Source: Erwinia aphidicola (GTDB taxonomy: Bacteria; Pseudomonadota; Gammaproteobacteria; Enterobacterales; Enterobacteriaceae). Taken from it: 64,000 bases of DNA. This document shows, one piece after another, positions 60,374-64,000 of this stretch (its first letter is position 1; each line of letters starts with the position of its first letter). The stretch is from assembly GCF_014773485.1 (NCBI RefSeq), contig NZ_JACXBP010000004.1, positions 496,001-560,000 of the forward strand. The letters are read 5' to 3'. The notes below the pieces were generated by a model. The model was not told the DNA's origin. It did no database searches and saw nothing but the letters and a program-made list of their open reading frames with translations. The translations under genes were made by a program, and so were the position numbers.

Positions 60374-61360
60374 TTAAGGATTAGCAAGTTCGCGGATCAG
60401 CGGCAGCAGCACGGTGACGCTGTCGTGCGTGCGGCGCGTGATGCGGCCCGGCAGCCAGCGGTCAATATAGGTTAAATTATCACGCTGTGCCTGATGGCGC
60501 AGCAGGGTGGGGAATTTCTCAGCGACTGCCCGTGGCGCCTTTCCGTTGACCCCATCGCTGGCCATCACCAGCAGCAGCGGGAAGCCTGCGCGATCGAACG
60601 GCCCCTGCTCCTGCGCGGCGTTGAGTTTGATGGCGCTGATACCGTGGCGGTGGGCCAGCGCTATTGCCCGGTCGCGCGTCTGCATGATCACCGCTTTTGG
60701 GGTTTTGCTGCCGCTGGTGAACGCCAGCTGATTACCGATAATCAGGCTGTCGAGGTTAATCACCAGCAGGGTGTTATGTTTCTCTTCCGGCGTCATGCGC
60801 GACAGGTAATCTTCGCTGCCCTGCTGGCCAATCTCTTCACCGCTGAGCGCCACGAAACGCAGGCTGTAGTGCAGCGGCGTGCTGGCAAGCCGTGCGGCCA
60901 GTTCCATTATCACGCCGAGGCCTGAGGCATTATCATCAACGCCCTGATCGCTCAGTCCCCCGAGATTTTGCTGCATCTCTTTGTCGCTGTGCGGCATCCA
61001 GCTGTCGCTGTGGGCGATAATCACAATCTGCTGCGGCACTTTGCCTTCGCGCGCGGCAATCACCGAGGTGGCATTCACATTACGCCACGCCTTATGCCCG
61101 TCCTGATATTGATACTGGTAGCGGGTATTAAAACGGCGCTGGTCGCTGTGGTAACCCAGCTGGCTGAACTGATGCTGCAAATAGTCGGCGGTGAGCATCT
61201 CTGCCGGGCTGCCCGCCATGCGGCCGGGAAAATAGGTGGCGATATGACGTAACTGCTGTTCTGCCATGCTGCCGCTCTTAAGGCTGGCTGCATGAGCTGG
61301 CAAACTGAGGCCGCAGCCGAGCAGCGCTGCCAGCGCTCCCAGACGCAGTAGAGTGAACAT
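60374..61360 (-). CDS. iap: Alkaline phosphatase isozyme conversion aminopeptidase Iap
   Basis: Iap is a periplasmic zinc aminopeptidase of family M28, known in E. coli for removing the N-terminal Arg of alkaline phosphatase. The 328-residue protein (E. coli 345) has a signal peptide (LAALLGCGLSLPAHA) and the zinc ligands in IIAHSDSW, GVDDNASGLGV and LSGEEIGQQGSEDY. The start follows AAGGA. It diverges from cysG. Confidence 0.93.
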   Translation of the reverse strand: MFTLLRLGALAALLGCGLSLPAHAASLKSGSMAEQQLRHIATYFPGRMAGSPAEMLTADYLQHQFSQLGYHSDQRRFNTRYQYQYQDGHKAWRNVNATSVIAAREGKVPQQIVIIAHSDSWMPHSDKEMQQNLGGLSDQGVDDNASGLGVIMELAARLASTPLHYSLRFVALSGEEIGQQGSEDYLSRMTPEEKHNTLLVINLDSLIIGNQLAFTSGSKTPKAVIMQTRDRAIALAHRHGISAIKLNAAQEQGPFDRAGFPLLLVMASDGVNGKAPRAVAEKFPTLLRHQAQRDNLTYIDRWLPGRITRRTHDSVTVLLPLIRELANP

Positions 61361-61515
61361 TTGCGATCCTTAATCGTCATCCTGTGACGTAATGTGCGAA
61401 AATATTTGCCGGGCTAGTATGAAATTGTGAAGCGGGTTACACAATTTCAATCTCTCTGAAAGCCCCCAAATATCATCCGTTAAGCACATTTTGTTCGCTG
61501 CTTTACCAGGACGTT

Positions 61516-61580
61516 ATTCCATTCAGTAACTACTCATTCCAATTAGTAATTTCATAAGCTTGCTGGCCGGGACGTATAGT
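61516..61580 (+). promoter_or_regulatory. cysG-cysDN promoter with candidate CysB sites
   Basis: A -10 element TATAGT (61575-61580) lacks a good -35, as in activator-dependent promoters. Upstream are two near-identical direct repeats, ATTCCATTCAGTAA (61516-61529) and ATTCCAATTAGTAA (61536-61549), 20 bp apart. Sites of this kind could bind CysB, which activates cys operons with acetylserine, but CysB sites are hard to call by eye. Confidence 0.5.
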
Positions 61581-61615
61581 CCCTTTTAACTTAACGTGTT
61601 TAAGACAGGGTTCAC

Positions 61616-63031
61616 GTGGATTATCTCCCTTTATTTGCTGATATCAGGCATAAGCCGGTGCTGGTGGTAGGCGGCGGCGATGTTGCTGCGCGCAAGATTG
61701 AGCTATTGCGCCGCGCCGGAGCACACGTGCAGGTGGTCTCACAACAGCTGTGTGAAGAGCTGACGGCACTGGAGTCCAGCGGCAGTATCGAATGGCTGGC
61801 GACAGAGTATCAGGCCGCGCAGCTCGACCGGGTATTCCTGGTGATTGCCGCAACCGACGACGGCGATTTGAACGGCCAGGTTTTCATCGATGCCACCGAG
61901 CGCCATCTGCTGGCGAACGTGGTGGATGACCAGCCGAAGTGTTCATTTATTTTCCCTTCTATTGTTGACCGCTCCCCGCTGGTGGTGGCGATCTCCTCCA
62001 GCGGCACGGCGCCCGTACTGGCACGCCTGCTGCGCGAGAAGCTGGAATCTCTGCTACCCGCCAACCTCGGCCAGATGGCAGAAATCGCCGGGCAGTGGCG
62101 CAACAAGGTCAAAGCACGTTTTAACATGATGTCGGATCGCCGCCGCTTCTGGGAAAAGGCGTTTAACGGCCTGTTTGCCAACCAGGTGGCATCCGGCAAC
62201 GTCGAGGGGGCAAAGCGCACCCTTGACCAGCAGCTCACGGACCCGGAAGCGTCCCAGGGCGAAATAATCCTGGTGGGTGCGGGCCCGGGCGACAGCGGTC
62301 TGCTGACGCTGCGCGGCTTGCAGGTGATGCAGCTGGCGGACGTGGTGCTGTATGACCATCTGGTCAGCGATGAGGTGCTTGACCTGGTGCGCCGCGATGC
62401 CGATCGCATCTGCGTGGGCAAACGTGCTAATGCGCACAGCGTATCGCAGGAAGAGACCAATCGCCTGCTGGTAGAGCTGGCTCGCCAGGGTAAACGCGTG
62501 GTGCGCCTCAAAGGCGGGGACCCGTTTATCTTTGGTCGCGGCGGCGAAGAGCTGCAGGCCGCAATGGCGGCGGGCATTCCCTTCCAGGTGGTACCGGGCG
62601 TCACCGCCGCAGCGGGCGCCACCGCTTATGCCGGGATCCCGCTGACGCACCGCGATTACGCGCAGAGCGCCCTGTTTATTACCGGCCACTGCCGTGCAGA
62701 CGGTGAGGATATGGACTGGCCATCACTGGCGCGCGCCAGTCAGACGCTGGCGGTGTATATGGGAACAATGAAAGCCGGGGAGATTTCCAGCCAGCTGATC
62801 GCTCATGGTCGCGACCCGCACACGCCAGCGGCGGTAATCAGCCGCGGCACCCGTCAGGACCAGCAGGTTCTGACCGGCACCTTACAACAGCTTGAAGAAC
62901 TGGCACGCAACGCCCCAACTCCGGCGCTGATAGTGATTGGCGAAGTGGTCAATCTGCATCAGCAGCTGGCGTGGTTTCAACATTCAGCGCAGCAGGATGG
63001 ACGCGAGTCCCCCGTTGTGAATTTGGCTTGA
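61616..63031 (+). CDS. cysG: Siroheme synthase CysG (multifunctional)
   Basis: CysG makes siroheme from uroporphyrinogen III by two methylations, a dehydrogenation and iron insertion. The 471-residue protein begins at GTG after AGGG. The N-terminal dehydrogenase/ferrochelatase part has [15 protein letters not shown] and the C-terminal methyltransferase [30 protein letters not shown] and [12 protein letters not shown]. It is somewhat longer than E. coli CysG (457), which is encoded next to nirBDC. Here it leads cysDN with a 9-bp gap, tying cofactor supply to sulfate reduction. A second cysG elsewhere in the genome is possible. Confidence 0.95.
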   Translation: MDYLPLFADIRHKPVLVVGGGDVAARKIELLRRAGAHVQVVSQQLCEELTALESSGSIEWLATEYQAAQLDRVFLVIAATDDGDLNGQVFIDATERHLLANVVDDQPKCSFIFPSIVDRSPLVVAISSSGTAPVLARLLREKLESLLPANLGQMAEIAGQWRNKVKARFNMMSDRRRFWEKAFNGLFANQVASGNVEGAKRTLDQQLTDPEASQGEIILVGAGPGDSGLLTLRGLQVMQLADVVLYDHLVSDEVLDLVRRDADRICVGKRANAHSVSQEETNRLLVELARQGKRVVRLKGGDPFIFGRGGEELQAAMAAGIPFQVVPGVTAAAGATAYAGIPLTHRDYAQSALFITGHCRADGEDMDWPSLARASQTLAVYMGTMKAGEISSQLIAHGRDPHTPAAVISRGTRQDQQVLTGTLQQLEELARNAPTPALIVIGEVVNLHQQLAWFQHSAQQDGRESPVVNLA

Positions 63032-63040
63032 GGAAAAGTT

Positions 63041-63949
63041 ATGGATCAAAAACGACTCACTCATCTGCGTCAACTGGAAGCGGAGAGTATCCATATTATT
63101 CGCGAAGTGGCGGCAGAGTTCGGCAACCCGGTGATGATGTACTCCATCGGAAAAGACTCATCGGTGATGCTGCATCTGGCGCGTAAAGCCTTCTACCCGG
63201 GTACGCTGCCTTTCCCCCTGCTGCACGTTGATACCGGCTGGAAATTTCGCGAGATGTACGAGTTCCGCGACCGCATGGTGAAAAACATCGGCGCCGAGCT
63301 GCTGGTGCACCGTAACCCGGAAGGGGTGGCGATGGGGATTAACCCGTTTGTCCACGGCAGCGCGAAGCATACCGACATCATGAAAACCGAAGGGCTGAAG
63401 CAGGCGCTGGATAAGTACGGCTTTGATGCGGCCTTCGGCGGCGCACGGCGTGATGAAGAGAAGTCACGCGCCAAAGAGCGTATCTACTCCTTCCGCGACC
63501 GCTTCCACCGCTGGGACCCAAAAAATCAGCGTCCTGAGCTGTGGCACAACTACAATGGCCAGATTAATAAAGGCGAAAGCATTCGCGTGTTCCCGCTCTC
63601 TAACTGGACCGAGCTGGATATCTGGCAGTACATCTTCCTGGAAAACATTGAAATTGTTCCGCTCTATCTGGCCGCCGAACGCCCGGTGCTGGAGCGTGAC
63701 GGTATGCTGATGATGATCGATGACGATCGCATTGACCTGCAGCCGGGTGAAGTGATCGAGCAGCGCATGGTGCGTTTCCGTACCCTTGGCTGCTGGCCGC
63801 TGACCGGAGCGGTGGAGTCAGAAGCGCAAACGCTGCCTTCGATCATTGAAGAGATGCTGGTCTCCACCACCAGCGAGCGCCAGGGGCGCATGATTGACCG
63901 CGATCAGGCAGGCTCCATGGAGCTGAAGAAACGTCAGGGTTATTTCTAA
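63041..63949 (+). CDS. cysD: Sulfate adenylyltransferase subunit 2 CysD
   Basis: CysD is the catalytic subunit of ATP sulfurylase, forming APS from ATP and sulfate with the GTPase CysN. The protein is 302 residues, the E. coli length, with the PP-loop [17 protein letters not shown] near residue 32 and [15 protein letters not shown]. It is in one operon with cysG and cysN, with 9-bp gaps on both sides. Confidence 0.98.
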   Translation: MDQKRLTHLRQLEAESIHIIREVAAEFGNPVMMYSIGKDSSVMLHLARKAFYPGTLPFPLLHVDTGWKFREMYEFRDRMVKNIGAELLVHRNPEGVAMGINPFVHGSAKHTDIMKTEGLKQALDKYGFDAAFGGARRDEEKSRAKERIYSFRDRFHRWDPKNQRPELWHNYNGQINKGESIRVFPLSNWTELDIWQYIFLENIEIVPLYLAAERPVLERDGMLMMIDDDRIDLQPGEVIEQRMVRFRTLGCWPLTGAVESEAQTLPSIIEEMLVSTTSERQGRMIDRDQAGSMELKKRQGYF

Positions 63950-63958
63950 GGAGCCGTC

Positions 63959-64000
63959 ATGAACACTATCATTGCACAACAGATTGCCGATCAGGGCGGG
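63959..64000 (+). CDS. cysN: Sulfate adenylyltransferase subunit 1 CysN (5' end only)
   Basis: Only the first 14 codons are present, reading MNTIIAQQIADQGG, close to the start of E. coli CysN. It follows cysD by 9 bp with AAGGAG upstream. In full, CysN is the GTPase subunit that drives APS formation. No GTPase motif is within the window. Confidence 0.9.
   Translation, partial: MNTIIAQQIADQGG

Overview
The window is chromosomal DNA from a gammaproteobacterium of the order Enterobacterales. The protein sequences and gene order follow the Escherichia coli mutH-to-cysN segment almost gene for gene. The dispersed GTAG-hairpin repeats, the loss of several E. coli blocks and a cysG gene inside the cysDN operon point to the Erwinia/Pantoea group (Erwiniaceae). 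That family-level placement is an inference, since I could not run a comparison.

Layout, left to right. (1) 1-4.1 kb: mutH (cut by the window edge) diverges from rppH-ptsP across a 685-bp gap with three DnaA boxes, in the position of the DnaA-reactivating locus DARS2. (2) 4.4-8.0 kb: lgt-thyA, then the overlapping minor-prepilin genes ppdA-ppdB-ygdB-ppdC. (3) 8.1-19.9 kb: recC-ptrA-recB-recD, the RecBCD recombination nuclease with the pitrilysin gene inside. (4) 20.1-28.9 kb: argA (with tandem ARG boxes), amiC, three identical initiator tRNAs, mltA, tcdA, the csdA-csdE sulfur-transfer pair, ygdI, the small RNA GcvB and its divergent neighbour gcvA. (5) 29.0-36.6 kb: ygdD-rlmM, ppnN-xni, queF, syd, the regulatory RNA CsrB, and yqcC-truC-yqcA. 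(6) 36.7-48.4 kb: a glycerate kinase where E. coli has glucarate genes, then barA, rlmD-relA-mazG, pyrG and eno. (7) 48.6-55.4 kb: an accessory stretch with a membrane acyltransferase, a chemoreceptor with a flagellar-type promoter, and a metallo-beta-lactamase-fold protein with a divergent LysR regulator, interleaved with queE and queD. (8) 55.7-64 kb: the assimilatory sulfate cluster cysJIH, a YciI-like protein plus iap, then cysG-cysD-cysN (cysN cut by the right edge).

The genes form some linked circuits. BarA is the sensor kinase that, through UvrY, drives csrB, and an 18-bp UvrY-type palindrome lies upstream of csrB here, about 3.5 kb from barA. RelA makes ppGpp, and the initiator tRNA operon has a GC-rich discriminator typical of ppGpp-controlled promoters. 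cysD/N/H/I/J with cysG cover sulfate activation through to sulfide plus the siroheme cofactor, and csdA/csdE/tcdA then move sulfur and finish the t6A tRNA modification. queE, queD and queF are three steps of queuosine synthesis scattered over the window.

Between genes the most striking feature is a family of REP-like hairpins flanked by GTAG/CTAC, found at ten loci, mostly at gene 3' ends. In two cases the GTAG motif itself supplies the stop codon of the neighbouring gene. No insertion sequence, prophage, integrase or CRISPR array was seen. I found no wholly new multi-gene system; the least explained items are the repeats, two long palindromes, and the metallo-beta-lactamase-like protein with an altered active site.
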